DNA of 64,000 bases from Euphorbia lathyris (GCF_963576675.1 NC_088917.1:10692001-10756000); one strand, 5' to 3'; shown: positions 21,816 through 33,133, counted from the first letter of the stretch. Made by a program: numbers and translations. Notes: generated by a model not told the origin, from the sequence alone.

Positions 21816-23157
21816 TGTTGAAACACCTTTCCACATAATTTTGATTTGACAAAATTGTTTAAGTATAAATTAGAATACATATTCTAAACACACTAAGTTT
21901 AAATGCGCTAATTTATTCTACTAATGTGTTTGTTCAATGTTGAGTATAAATGTTATAAGTCATAAGAATTGGAAGGCCCAAGCCCAATACGGAAGCCAAG
22001 GCCCAAGTCAAACAACTCAGTACACTCGGCCCGCGTATGTCAAGACGTTGTCGTTTTGGACAAAAACACAACTCAGCAAACGGAAGGATCTAGAAGACCT
22101 TCAGGAACAACTTCACAATGAAGCTGCTGAGTAGTCTCGACAAAGCGTACAAGACAGCAGACCGGCAGAGGAAAACTTCCAGACAAAGTGTTTCTTCTTT
22201 TAGCAAAGTTCAGACGACACAGTATGCTGTCCAGTTGACTTTACCATAAAAGGAGAGACCATCTGCTGTGCTGACCGAGGACAGAAGATACACGATTGTG
22301 ATTGGCCAAGAGCTCTGTACAAGTCAGGATGACAACGACATATAGCCGTTTCCCTCCAACGGTTATTTCGAAATTCGAAATGACCGAATGACCAGACGTC
22401 TCTATAAATAGTGCCATCACAAGCTTCACAACATACAGAACTTGGTCAAGCCATTACGCTGTCCAAATCTCTACAAGTTCTGCAAGCAAGAAGCAAAGCA
22501 AAATTCTTACACTACATTTTCATATCTGTGTAAAAGTCTAGAGTGGTTGTTTTTCAATCATCTAAGGTGTTCTAGCAATTGTTGTTTAGGACAAAATCTT
22601 TATCATTTCTAGAAGTAGAAAGGAGAGGCTGGGTACTCGGTTTTAAGTACTCAGCGGAGAGATTAGGATTGAGTAGAAGTATAGAGGAAGGTACTCTTGT
22701 CATACTCAATTGCTGATATTGTAAAAGGTTTGAGGCTCTACCTTTAAAGAGCTCAGTAGAGGATTTGAAATCTCAGAGGTGTTCCGGGGACAGGACGTAG
22801 GCTTAGAAGAAGCCGAACCTGGATAAATCTGCTGAGTGAAGTATTTCTAAACCTTAACTCCTTATTCATATTGCTTGCTTAAAACAAACTAAAACTAACC
22901 AAGTAAAAGAGGTCAAACTGAGTTGTGTGCTACAAACGAGCAGGTTCAGGAATAGACTCTAAGTGCTATTTCCTGACCTAAGCAACAAAGCTGTCCTAGT
23001 CACTAGTTGACTAAGCCAGTGTCTTGCTGAGTGTTAAGTGTCGATGTTTTATAAACTTTTCTTAAAGAAAAGAAATCTGCCCAAATTGTTTAAAAAAGGT
23101 AAAATAGTTCCTAACCCCCCCTTGGAACTATATTTGCAACCTTACAAGGGACCAACA
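21816..23157 (+). repeat. 3' LTR of S2
   Basis: Partner of 12906-14250, with only about eleven substitutions seen by eye and 7 instead of 10 C in the homopolymer. It ends CCAACA and is followed by the GAGTG duplication. Confidence 0.92.
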
Positions 23158-23388
23158 GAGTGATTTATGCTTAATGAGTAACTATTGCATATATGAATAA
23201 TATAAGATCACCTTATGCTGAGTAGATATACATACTGAGTGATTATCATAAGCTGAGTTACTAAGCATGACAAAATCCTATCTGCGTAAAACTGAGTACT
23301 CAGAACTCCAAACGATTAGTATTCTAGAAACTGAGTAAACTCGCTTGCACAAAAAATGCTAGCACGCGCATTAAATAGCCACCTAGGA

Positions 23389-23477
23389 TGACGTAAGAGC
23401 AATAATTAGAAAAACACATGCGCCGAATGTGTCATAAATGTCAGGGATAACGGTCGATTGATCAACGACTATAAATA
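23389..23477 (+). promoter_or_regulatory. Putative internal promoter of the S1 extra ORF
   Basis: TGACGT at 23389-23394 in CCTAGGATGACGTA and TATAAATA at 23470-23477, about 105 bp before the ATG at 23582. A CT-rich leader follows, like a normal plant 5' UTR. The arrangement matches 18237-18350 in S2. Confidence 0.52.
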
Positions 23478-23581
23478 GTGGACGATTTCCCACTAAACTC
23501 TCTTTACACTTGAAATCCTTGGCATTCAATCTCTCTCTTTCTCTCCAATCCCAAATTTCTCTCAAATTCTCTCCAAGAATC

Positions 23582-26500
23582 ATGTCTAACGATTCTCAAA
23601 ACATCTCCGGTGCCGATTACGACGATAATCACTCCGATGAAAATCCTTCGTCTCCTGCTGAGCAGGACTATGAGGAGACTTCAACTGAGTCTCAAGGACA
23701 TGGTCAGCATGACTAATCTAAGGTCAGCACCTCTGGCAAAAACCCTCAAGCTGACCAAGCAACTCCATCGAAGAAAAGGAAAAAGCAAACTAAAGAGAAG
23801 GTATTCCTTCCTGTATATAACAGCATAAAGAGTTGTGAGGTACTTCGTTGCCGTTGGTTCTACCCAAGCTTTGTCACGGCTGAGAAACCTTTTTGCAAAT
23901 GGATCTCCAAAAATGGCTGGACCGAGCTATTATCTCTCCCCGGTAACACCTATCCACATTTGGTAAGAGAATTTTACGCAAATCTCAGAGTTAACAAGGA
24001 CAGCGCTGACCACTTAGTGACCAAAGTCAAGGATAAGGACATCACGATCACTCCGTCCTATCTTGCAACTCTACTAAAACTGACGGCCAAAGATTCAGAA
24101 CTCAGGACCACGAATGACTACTCGAAAATTGACTACCCTGTTGAGTTCTGCAAACCAAAGGATCACAAAGGGGAAATAGCTAGCACTTGCATAGGTCAGC
24201 ATCAGAAAATGGCTCATTACATTCTGACCAACTTCATATTCCCCAAGGTTAACTCCTCCTCATCGGCTTCAAAATTTGAGCAGTGCTTCATCTGGCACAT
24301 GCTGACCTACCAACCGCTTAACATGCCCGTCTTTCTTATTGGAGCATTCCAACGGAGTACCGGGAAACTCAAGATGGGCTCCCTCATCACAAAAATTCCT
24401 TAGGACCACCAAGTAAGCACGGTCGAAGAAATTGAGACTTGGGGTACAGAAATCACAGCGGCACTGCTGTTTGGGCTAGCCTTCGACCAACCAATTAAAC
24501 CCAAGAAAGGAAAGGGGGTTGTGGTTGAAGAAGCACCTGCTGAGGAAGATGAAGAAGGTGATAATATGGTTGAGGATGCACAGGATGTGCCAACCAAGAA
24601 AGGGAATAAAGCTATGGTACAACCCGTTGACCGCACTAGGCAAGATAAAAAGCGAAAAGCTGACCAATCCGCAAGAGACTTTAACACAGCTCCGAGGAAG
24701 ATTCGGATTGTCTCCAATGCGAAGAAAGCTGCTTCTGAGCAAGCTCAAGGGGAACCTAAGTCAGCAGAGAAAAGGCAAGTTGATCCTGAGGAAGAAAGTG
24801 AGGAAACTCCTGAAATGCCTCTGAAGAGGAAGAAAACCTCTGGGTTGACACTGATTGAAGCTAATCCACTTGACTTCATGGTTACTTCTGAATCACACTT
24901 TGTGCGGAGTCAAGAAATTGATCTTGAGAAGACTCCTATTGACCAGGAGGAAGAACTGGGTGATATTGGAGGTCAGTTTCAAGTTGATCAGATAGGATCT
25001 GCTGAGCCGAGTATAAATGTTGCTGTTGGGCAAACTAAGAACCCTGCCGAGCAACCAATGAAGGACAAGGTTGTGGAAGCCTTGATGCTGACCTTGGACT
25101 TATTTCCGCCTCTGAGTCCCTTGACTCTCTTGCTGCTGATCCCTCTCCTCAAACAAACATGGACAACACAGGCAAGCGTTTCAAACGCAAGGCTCAGAAA
25201 CCTAACCCAATCAATTTGTTGGATGACTCCCCACTCAGAGATCCAATCACAGATTTGACCGGAATACAGTTTCAATTCTTCACAAATGTCGTCGAACCGA
25301 CTCCGGACCAAATCAAGGAAAAACAAGCCTCTGTTTCTCAAACTGAGGAACAAGTCGACCCCAAATATCCTAAGCGTCCAATTTCTTCCGACACCTCTGC
25401 TCAACCTTCCACGGAGCAAGTGCTCGAAGTCTATGCTGCTCAAGACACCGAGCTAGCAAAGGAAAATCCTGCTTAAGTCAGCTCTGAATTACCTCAGCCT
25501 TCACATTCCACTCAACTTCAGGCTGATACTGAGCAGGTCAATAACTCTGCTGATCCACCTCTTCCTAATCCTTCAACGCAGAATGATAACTAGTCAGTTC
25601 CTGCTGCTGACCTGGCTAAGAGTGTAGCTTCTGACCACGCTGGTACCTCAACCTCTCAGCATCAAACACCTCCTCCATCCGGTGCTAACAACATTCCGGC
25701 CTCTGAACCACAGACTGATGAATCCTATGCCTACCTAAATGCTTCTGAGTCTGGCAGAAAGATTATCGACTCAGCTCAAACTCTACTCAAGGATATTCAT
25801 CAAACTAATGCCGATGCTGCTGGGTCTGATCATGTTGAGCCAACACAAATCTCCTCTGTCACTCAGCTTCTAACTGAAATCAAGGGTCTCAAAGACTTGT
25901 GAGTGTCATGACATCTTTTACTTCTCAACAACCTAAGCAAGAATCAATAGTGAAGCTGATCGAACTCCAGCTGATGATGGTAAATCATATGAATGCCATC
26001 CAAGGTCAACTCAATGCCTTATCAGCTGTGAACTCAACATATGCCACCTCTACTGAGGCCAATCAACATTTTCCCAGCTGACCAGAGCTCGTGATCTGAT
26101 CTCCTCCTCCTCTCAGTGTTCCATCGAATAGATTGGTGAAGCCATTCGTCTACTCAATCTGAATAAAGCGAAAATGGACACTAACCTCGTGAAGACAAAT
26201 GAGATTCTGCAATGCACTCAATCTACCCTTAAGCAGGTCCGACATACCAATGTTCAGCGTCAAGCATACGACACTGCCCTGCTCAGGATGTATCATCAAT
26301 CCTATGCCCGGATGACAGAATCAATAACTTGGATCGGGAAATCCCAAGAGTATCTGCTAAGTATGCTCAATGCAAATATTAAGATCCCCGCTTCGAGTAT
26401 GGACGTAGGAATGCAGGTCTTCCAAGGTCTCCGAGAAATTACGAGTCAACTCCAACTGTACTCATCAAAACTGACTCATACTGTTCAACAGGGGACTTTC

Positions 26501-26584
26501 TATCCTCCTCCTCCAACTCATGATGCTGGCAAAACGGGGGAGAAAGAACGAACTCAGCAGAAACAGGGGGAGATATCTAAGTAA
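23582..26584 (+). pseudogene. Extra sense ORF of S1, decayed
   Basis: Homologous to the S2 extra ORF over its length. The best conserved part is 23880-24400, with Leu-Val-Arg-Glu-Phe-Tyr, Cys-Lys-Pro-Lys-Asp-His-Lys-Gly-Glu-Ile, Gly-Gln-His-Gln-Lys-Met-Ala-His-Tyr and the Cys-Phe-Ile-Trp-His-Met-Leu-Thr-Tyr block. Breaks: stops at 23714 and 24401, a frame change near 25080, further stops at 25474 and about 25591, a stop and frame change near 25900, and another frame change near 26070. A tail in the last frame may run on to 26707. The acidic middle and helical end also correspond to S2. Since S1 and S2 have diverged, the shared blocks point to past selection on the protein. Confidence 0.75.
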
Positions 26585-27169
26585 GCTGTCGGAACTCAGC
26601 AGAAGCCTGGTTCAACTTCTGCTGACCTGTCAAATCTAAGTCAGCAACAAAGAACTGCCAAGGACAAAGGCAAATCCAAGCAAGTTCAAGTCAACATCAA
26701 AAGATAGATTAGAAACAGTCTTAGTTTATGACTTGTAACTGTATTTGTGGCATGTTCTATTTTGTTATGCTGACTATCTATATATGCATCCTTATTCAAA
26801 ACTGACTATGCTTATGTGATGCTTACCTATTGTGCTTATATGCTGATTTGTTTATTCATTGAACAACAAATTAAATCTTGTGAACATAAGGAAAATACAA
26901 GTAAAACTTACTCAGCACACATAACTCTGATGCCAATATAACAACTCTGATACCTATGTGCAACACTGAGTAATAACTATATGTTCCAAGCATTGACCAT
27001 CTTCTGAAAACTGACCTAGGCTCATCTGAATTAAATCTTAGAAAGATTGGATTTAAATTGAGTCAATAGATGCAACCCTTACGAGGGAGTAACTTCAGAA
27101 GAATAAAAGATAAACCAATCATGGGGAATCTCAATGCTGAGTTCCTTAATTAAATATTTTTGCAACATC

Positions 27170-27181
27170 AAAATGGGGGAG
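27170..27181 (+). other. Polypurine tract of S1
   Basis: AAAATGGGGGAG, two bases before the 3' LTR, identical to the S2 tract. Further purine-rich GGGGGAG copies are at about 26534 and 26567. Confidence 0.75.
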
Positions 27182-27183
27182 TT

Positions 27184-28576
27184 TGTTGAAACACCTTTCC
27201 ACATGATTTTGATTTGACAAAATTATTTAAGTTAATCCCATGATTAAGACAATTAAATTTATGTGCTTTGATTTAATTGTACTAATGTGTTTGTTCAATG
27301 TTGAGTATAATTATAAATGAAAACAGAAACAAAAGTAAGACAGGACGAAGTCAGCATAAGCCACAGAAGCTGAGTAGAACACAACTCAACATCATAGAAG
27401 AAGAGTCTTCCTCAGAACAAAACGCTTGAAGACGAAGCTGACCGAAGAAGCTGAGTAGAATGTAACTCAGCCTCATCAAAGGCAAAGATCGAAGGCAACG
27501 TCTATTACGTCAAGCTGAGTATTCATTAGGACAGCGCCAATGATCCGTGAACTAAAAGACAAGATCCGACAGAGATCTGCGCCAATTCAGAAGCTTTGGA
27601 ATTACGCAGGGAGACAGTTTCGAGATGTATAGGGTCAACTAGCATTCGGCTAAAAGATGAAACTGGCGCTAGAAGACGAACCTGGTGGAAGAAGACAAGC
27701 CTGACGCCTGCTAAAATCAGAAGACAGGATTGGCCTGCAAAACTGTATGCTGACCAGTGAATGACGCAAGAAGACCGTTTAAATTCAACGGATTGATTCA
27801 AATTCAAATGATTGAGGCATCAGATTTCACTATAAAAGGACAAGTTCATCTCTTGGATCCTTTGCCGAAATACAAAAAGAAAGAGCATACATACAAGCAC
27901 ATATAAACAAGAAAAGCAAAATTCTTACACCCAATCCTATCTCTGTGTAAAAGTCTAGATTGAATTTTTATTCATCTAAAGTGTTCTTCATCTAGAAAGA
28001 ACAAATTTGTATCAATTGTAAAGATTGAGAGAGTGGCGCTGAGTACTCGGTTTTAGTACTCAGCGGTAGAGAAATCTGAGTGTTCGGTTATAGCACTCAG
28101 TAGGGTTGAGTAGACGAATAGAGGACGGTACTCTTGCATACTGAATTGCTTGTATTCAGTTTGTGCTCTACCTTTAAAGAGCTCAATAGTGGATTGAAAA
28201 AGCCCGGAAGGATTCTGGGGACTGGACGTAGGCGGAGAGGCCGAACCAGGATAAGTCTGCTAAGTAATTTCTAACCCTTTCTCTCAATATATATGTGTAT
28301 GTGTTGCTTGCTTAAATTGCTCAGGATATAAACTGTATAAGCTGACACTGAGTAATCAGAGTGCTGAGTTGGAAGCTGGCCTTCAGTGTTAACTCCCAAC
28401 TCACATGTAAAACGGTTCTAGTCAGCATCTGACTAAAGCTGTCTTACATCTCGCTCGGCCTTGCTGACCAAAACTGAGTAAAGTAATTTAAAGAATTAAA
28501 TTAAGTCAGCATAATTAAGCGAAAAAGTTACATTAGTTCCTAACCCCCTCTTGGAACTAATTACACGGGACCAACA
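27184..28576 (+). repeat. 3' LTR of S1
   Basis: Starts TGTTGAAACACC and ends GGGACCAACA; partner of 6453-7870. The leader hairpin is at 28038-28064. The C-run is only 5 here against 14 in the 5' LTR. Followed by CGTAG, the target duplication. Confidence 0.88.
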
Positions 28577-28953
28577 CGTAGTGCATTCATCCGGGGGCTA
28601 TGTACTGGTGCATGCAATAAGCCAGTGATCAGGCTCTAAGGTGGCCTCTACAAGGATTTGACGCTAGCAATTCCCAAAAGAATTGAGGAGCTAAAGAAGA
28701 GGCGAATGGAGGAACCTAGACATCACTCTAGAGATAGGGATGATGAGGATGAGAATGAGCCTCAATGGCATTGTCCAGTTCGAGAAAGGTAGAGGCCAAT
28801 AGAGAATGAGGATGATATGCCTATTAGTAAATGTGAAATGTATGAAATCATTCGAAAGGAGTTGTAGGAGGCCAGGAATTAGACGGGGGTTAAAATATGA
28901 GCTCCATATATAACTAATACATGCATTCCACTTTCTATAGAAATCAGGCGTCA
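28577..28953 (+). pseudogene. gypsy gag, middle part
   Basis: Continuation of the host gypsy element after S1. It encodes a charged region with Arg-Asp-Arg-Asp-Asp-Glu-Asp-Glu-like residues and runs into Pro-Leu-Ser-Ile-Glu-Ile near 28925, the usual lead-in to the Gag core. It contains several stops. It ends at the target duplication ATCGA (28954-28958). Confidence 0.6.
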
Positions 28954-28958
28954 ATCGA

Positions 28959-30319
28959 TGTCACACCCGACCCTAGACGACCTCAATCGGCATCGGGCGT
29001 GAAATAGAAAAATCATAATCAATACTTAGGAGTCTCCAACCTCGCCTAATCGGTAGGTAACCTTCTCTATATTTTGTACTTTATCACCTAATAACATTAT
29101 AACATTTAAAAACGTGAGACAAAAATCTCAGTAAGAAACTATCAGCTATAAAAACCAACTTTACTTAACATAGCTACATATATATATATTTATAAAGGGA
29201 TTTAATCAAAACCTTATAAAATATACTCAAAACTTAAGTTCATATAACTTTATATATATAATCCATCTTGTCAAAATGAATCAAAACAATTAAACGTTTC
29301 ATCAAACTATTTCATAATCAAATAAATGTTTTATCAAACCAACTTGTAATCAAATAAATGTTTTATCAAACTAACTCGTAATCAATTAAACGTAAAACCT
29401 TATATCAAAATCAATAATAACCGAAAACATAATCCAAATGAACTTTAAACATTGTATCCATCCTCGAGTTTCTCCCCTTAAGAATCAATCCATAACCACA
29501 TATATAATCGAGACGTCTCTTAACATTGCCTATCTCATATGGTCTTACCCAACACTTCGCTGCCATACCCAATAGGTCTTCAAACTGTGTACACAGGCCA
29601 TGCCCCTCACTGAACATGGTCTTCAAATATAAAACCACCGATCCGGATAACTCTCGATGGATATAAATCATAAAATCATAACGTGTTCAAATATCCTTTC
29701 ACAATCAAATTTCAAACTATTTCATAACCATAAATCATTTGGCTTCAATTAGCCCTTTTGTATCATAAAAAGCATATTCGGACTTCAACCCAAAATAATA
29801 ACAACAATAACCGCAACAGATTTCTCAATCCAAAAACAATATTAAAATATATATTATAATTATTGGGTGTGTGAAGTTAATTTGGTATTATAGGAAAAGT
29901 TTGGAGTTAATTTGAAGGGTTTATGTGTAAATTAAAAGTTTAGGATAATTTTTAAAAGATTATATAAAGATGGATGATCAAATGTGATATTGGCCAAATT
30001 TGGATATATATATTCCAAATGTTGGAAGAGGTGGGCGATTATATCCTTCTCTTTTTCTTTTTCTTTTTCTTTTTTTCATTTCAGTCAGTTCATCGTTCTT
30101 CGACCGTTTCTCCACCGTTTCTTTGATTTACAGAGATTCGACTGTCCGAATCACTCGAAATTTAAAACATAGTATCCTTATATATATATCTAAGTCCTAA
30201 CCGAAGAGTTTTTGAGTTTCGGCAATGTTTGGAGGGAAACGTCTTAGACGGGATTTAGAGGAGAATTGAACGAGTGTATTTTAGCCAAGGTAAGTAACTA
30301 TCAACTATATTTTGAGTTT

Positions 30320-30372
<53 letters not shown>

Positions 30373-30552
30373 TCAAAGAAGTTTCAGAAATTGATATTTT
30401 AGGGTTATGCAGGAATTTTGTAAAATTGGGTTTTTTCATGATTTTGCTATTACGGTTCAAATGAAGCAATTGATTATGCTTCTATGTGAATTTAGTACGA
30501 ATTGTTTTTGGATTGAGAAATCTGTTGCGGTTATTGTTGTTATTACGTGACA
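28959..30552 (+). mobile_element. Solo LTR, TGTCAC...GTGACA, inserted in gypsy gag
   Basis: Begins TGTCACACCCGACCC and ends TTACGTGACA. The 6-bp ends are inverted, and ATCGA is present at 28954-28958 and 30553-30557. Removing it restores continuity of the flanking gag reading. It has no coding domain. A TATATAAAG box lies near 29963, followed by a pyrimidine-rich leader and a good splice-donor-like AAGGTAAGTAA near 30289, so it looks like an LTR with promoter, transcript start and leader. A (TA)n tract is at 30327-30366. Only one LTR is present, so it is either a solo LTR left by recombination or another TG-CA element. Confidence 0.7.
29796..30545. repeat. 45-bp perfect inverted repeat in the solo LTR
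   Basis: Bases 29796-29840 and 30501-30545 are exact inverted copies of each other, separated by 660 bp. The right arm ends 7 bp from the right end of the LTR. The left arm is internal. Confidence 0.75.
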
Positions 30553-31487
30553 ATCGATGCCTAGGGGATTCTGTATACCTACCTTCAAGGAATATGGTGG
30601 TGTAGTGGATCCAATAACCCACGTTAAGAACTTCGGAAGAACGATGGAAGCAAAAATAGCCATTGATAATGTTCCCTACGGTCATTTTCCAACCACACTA
30701 AAGGATTAAATAGCCTAATTGTATGAGTAGCTCCTCCCAATTTCCATTCAAAGCTTCAACCAGATGGATTCATCCTTTGCCAAGAACTTCGTAACGTCCA
30801 TCCCCAAAGGAAAGATAATGCAAGACCTGAATAGGATGGTCTAAACCGAGGGGGAAATATTGGCCCGGTTTATGGAGTGTTTTTAGGCTTTGGCCATCCG
30901 TATCAAGGAGTTTAATATCGGAGGCATGATAAACTCCATGACAGGAAATTGCTGAAGCCAAGTGTTACATGAAAGTATTATCACATCCAGACCTTGAGAC
31001 TTTCAAGACCTGCTGAAGAGGTCAAGAAGCTACACTTATTGGGATGAGCATTAGCCAAACTGTTTACTGAAGGATTGCCTTGATCCAACTAATGACAAAA
31101 AGCCTTTGAAGGGGGAAAAGGATAGAGACCCCAAAGGTAAGGATCAACAAAAGCATCGAGAGAAAAAAGGAAATCCCTCTATCATCTTTAATGCTCCCAA
31201 AAAGGAGGTTTTGTACTAGGTAAAAGATAACAATTTGTGTATCCAGTACCCAGCCAAGCTCAAGAAGAACTCGAGGAGAAGCAATGGGACCTTCAGCGAC
31301 TTCCATAAGAGTGAAGGTCGCGATACAGAGAACTGTATGAAGCTGATTATAGAATTGGAAAAAATGGCTGAGGGAGGCAAGTTGGACCACTTCATTAAGA
31401 AGTATGGAGAAGGCTCCGAAAGGGAGAAGAAAGCTGAAGGGAAAGTAGCAAAAGGAGTCATCAACGTAATAGAGGGAGGATCAGGCC
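30553..31487 (+). pseudogene. gypsy gag core and C-terminal part
   Basis: Reads as plant gypsy Gag: a Gly-Phe-x-x-Pro...Tyr-Gly-Gly-x-x-Asp-Pro-x-x-His start, a Ser-Phe...Phe-Ala-Lys-Asn-Phe segment, Gly-Glu-Ile-Leu-Ala-Arg-Phe, and a basic, Lys-rich tail with 'Cys..His' remnants. Many stops break it (for example near 30708, 30843 and 30886). It is interrupted at 31487 by the A1 insertion and resumes at 40937 with the protease. Confidence 0.72.
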
Positions 31488-33127
31488 TGATAGGGGTCAA
31501 AAACCCCTATCTTTGGGTACGGTTTTAGAACGGTTTTTAGCGTTATTTAGTTAATAAGCGAGCAATTCTCGCATTTAAATGCTTTTGTGTGAGTTAGTTA
31601 GAAATTGGAAACGTTTTATTTACTTTTCATTGTTTAGGCTCGTTTTACGATCAATTTAGGCAAATACGGCCAAAATGGCATGCATATTATAATTCCGTTA
31701 TCTTTTGAAGCTAATTGATCCGTCAAAAGTCGCACCAAACGAAGCGTTTGCTCAAATAAGCGATTGGCGGGTCAATTTAGCCCTTGGACTAATGTTGTTT
31801 GGAGTTTATGTGCGTGTGCAGGTTAAAACATGATCAATTTCAGGCAAAAATCGTGTCTCGGGGACCCCCGGCAGTCGTTCGGCGAATTGAGCATCGGCAC
31901 GTAGCCCAGGCACTGCCCAGGCACTGTGCCTGCTCGCCGAGCAGGCCACCAGAGGCCTGCTCGGGCGAGCAGGATGCCTGCTCGCCGAGCAGGGCGCTGC
32001 TCGTCGTGAGTAGCGCCTGCTCGCCGAGCAGCTCGCCCTGCTCGGCGAGCAGACCTGCGGGAATTGGTCAAAAAGACCAATTCCGCCCCCACGAAGCCAC
32101 GATGGACCCCACGACTTCCTACATCAATAAGGACACGAAAATAGTTCAAAAAGAGGGCCGAGCCACGCCTATAAATAGAGTTTTTCCAATGTAAATTAGA
32201 CATCTTTCAATTTTGTAAATTATCTTAGCTTTCCCCTTGTAATTCCTCTCCATCTCCTCCATCTTCTTCGACTTCCATTGAAGCTCCTTCAAAGCTTTTT
32301 CTCGAGGAATTATCAAGGTCCGTCCTTAAGATTAAGTCGCCGGCTGCAGAGTAAACAGGTTCCCTGAAAGGGATTTTTGTATCTCCTTTTATCTTTCCTT
32401 GTTTGTACTCTTTGATACAGTTGCCGAACTTGACTTATTGTATCTTGTGACATTTATCTTCGCCTTTAATAATAATTTAGCTCTTGTTTTGTTCTATGAT
32501 TATTTGTTTAATCTCTGTCTTACGCTTTATTCAATTGGTTTAACTCATTCAAAAGCCCCAAAATCTAGTAGGCACATATTGCGAGCTGAATCTGACCTAG
32601 TCAGAGCCTAGGAGATTGACGACCTCTTAGTTGATTAAGCGCCAATTTACTGAGCCTTAGACCTAGTTTCGGCCTTAGGGAATCACGCGCTAGGAACTTC
32701 AGGAGGGTAAGTAGGGTTAATCGCCTTGAATACAAGTGACTCAGATTAGGTTTTTATTCAATAGACCTAATCATCTATCTTCATTATTATCGTTCATACC
32801 ATGTTCCTTCGGATAATTGCATTAGTGAAAGATCAATTAGGAGTAGTTTAACTTAATTAGGGGTAGAGTAACTTAATTAGGCATAGAATAACTTAGTTAG
32901 AATCAGATAACTTAGCTAGGATTAGTATAATTCAACCTAGGAGTAGATTAACTTAAACAAAACAAACACAAAACCCCCTAAGCCTAGATAACACCTGAAA
33001 CCGATCTCTCGATACTTGCAGAAATAAATCCTGTGGACGATAACCTGGACTTAACCAGAAATTTATTACTTGATAACGACGGGGTACACTTATCCCTCAG
33101 ATCGGGTTCTTCGCGGAACCCGCATCA
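31488..33127 (+). repeat. 5' LTR of A1
   Basis: 1,640 bp. The first 24 bases form an inverted repeat around GGGGT...ACCCC. It contains a palindrome array (31929-32053), a TATA box TATAAATA at 32170-32177, and a repeated TTAACTTAATTAGG-like block near 32826-32955. Confidence 0.85.
31929..32053. repeat. Palindrome array upstream of A1 TATA box (5' LTR)
   Basis: Five to six head-to-tail copies of a near-palindrome based on CTGCTCGCCGAGCAG, with variants such as CTGCTCGGGCGAGCAG and GCGCTGCTCGTCGTGAG. The array ends about 117 bp before TATAAATA (32170). Any protein translated here is a low-complexity artefact. Confidence 0.75.
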
Positions 33128-33133
33128 AGTTTT

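Larger units (their letters stand above)
12906..23157 (+). mobile_element. Young Sirevirus-like copia element S2 nested in S1
   Basis: LTRs 12906-14250 (1,345 bp) and 21816-23157 (1,342 bp) differ by about eleven substitutions plus three C in a homopolymer. Both ends have TGTTG...CCAACA, and GAGTG occurs at 12901-12905 and 23158-23162. Inside are gag with one stop, pol cut short by a large deletion that removes reverse transcriptase and RNase H, an extra sense ORF and multiple purine tracts. It is related to S1 but not a recent copy of it: the LTRs and the extra ORF differ strongly. By its LTR identity it is one of the youngest insertions here. Confidence 0.9.
6453..28576 (+). mobile_element. 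Sirevirus-like Ty1/copia element S1
   Basis: LTRs 6453-7870 and 27184-28576 run TGTT...AACA and are flanked by CGTAG at 6448-6452 and 28577-28581. Internal order: gag (7916-9724), protease-integrase-RT-RNase H (9731-12859), then an extra sense ORF (23582-26584) and purine tracts of the form AAAATGGGGGAG. This gene order, three or more Gag zinc knuckles, an extra 3' ORF and repeated purine tracts are features of Sireviruses. The LTRs differ by a few percent, and pol has five in-frame stops. S2 is inserted at 12906-23157, between pol and the extra ORF. The end of the 5' LTR and the primer-binding site appear deleted. Confidence 0.88.

Noticed and set aside
28952..30559. Mutator-like insertion with 9-bp duplication CAATCGATG
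   Set aside because: The same bases are better explained by a TGTCAC...GTGACA LTR with the 5-bp duplication ATCGA; no long terminal inverted repeats match at the outer ends.
31799..32203. Long open frames on both strands over the A1 5' palindrome region
   Set aside because: Ala/Arg/Gly-rich low-complexity translations of a GC-rich palindromic array; no domain, and palindromes keep both strands open by chance.
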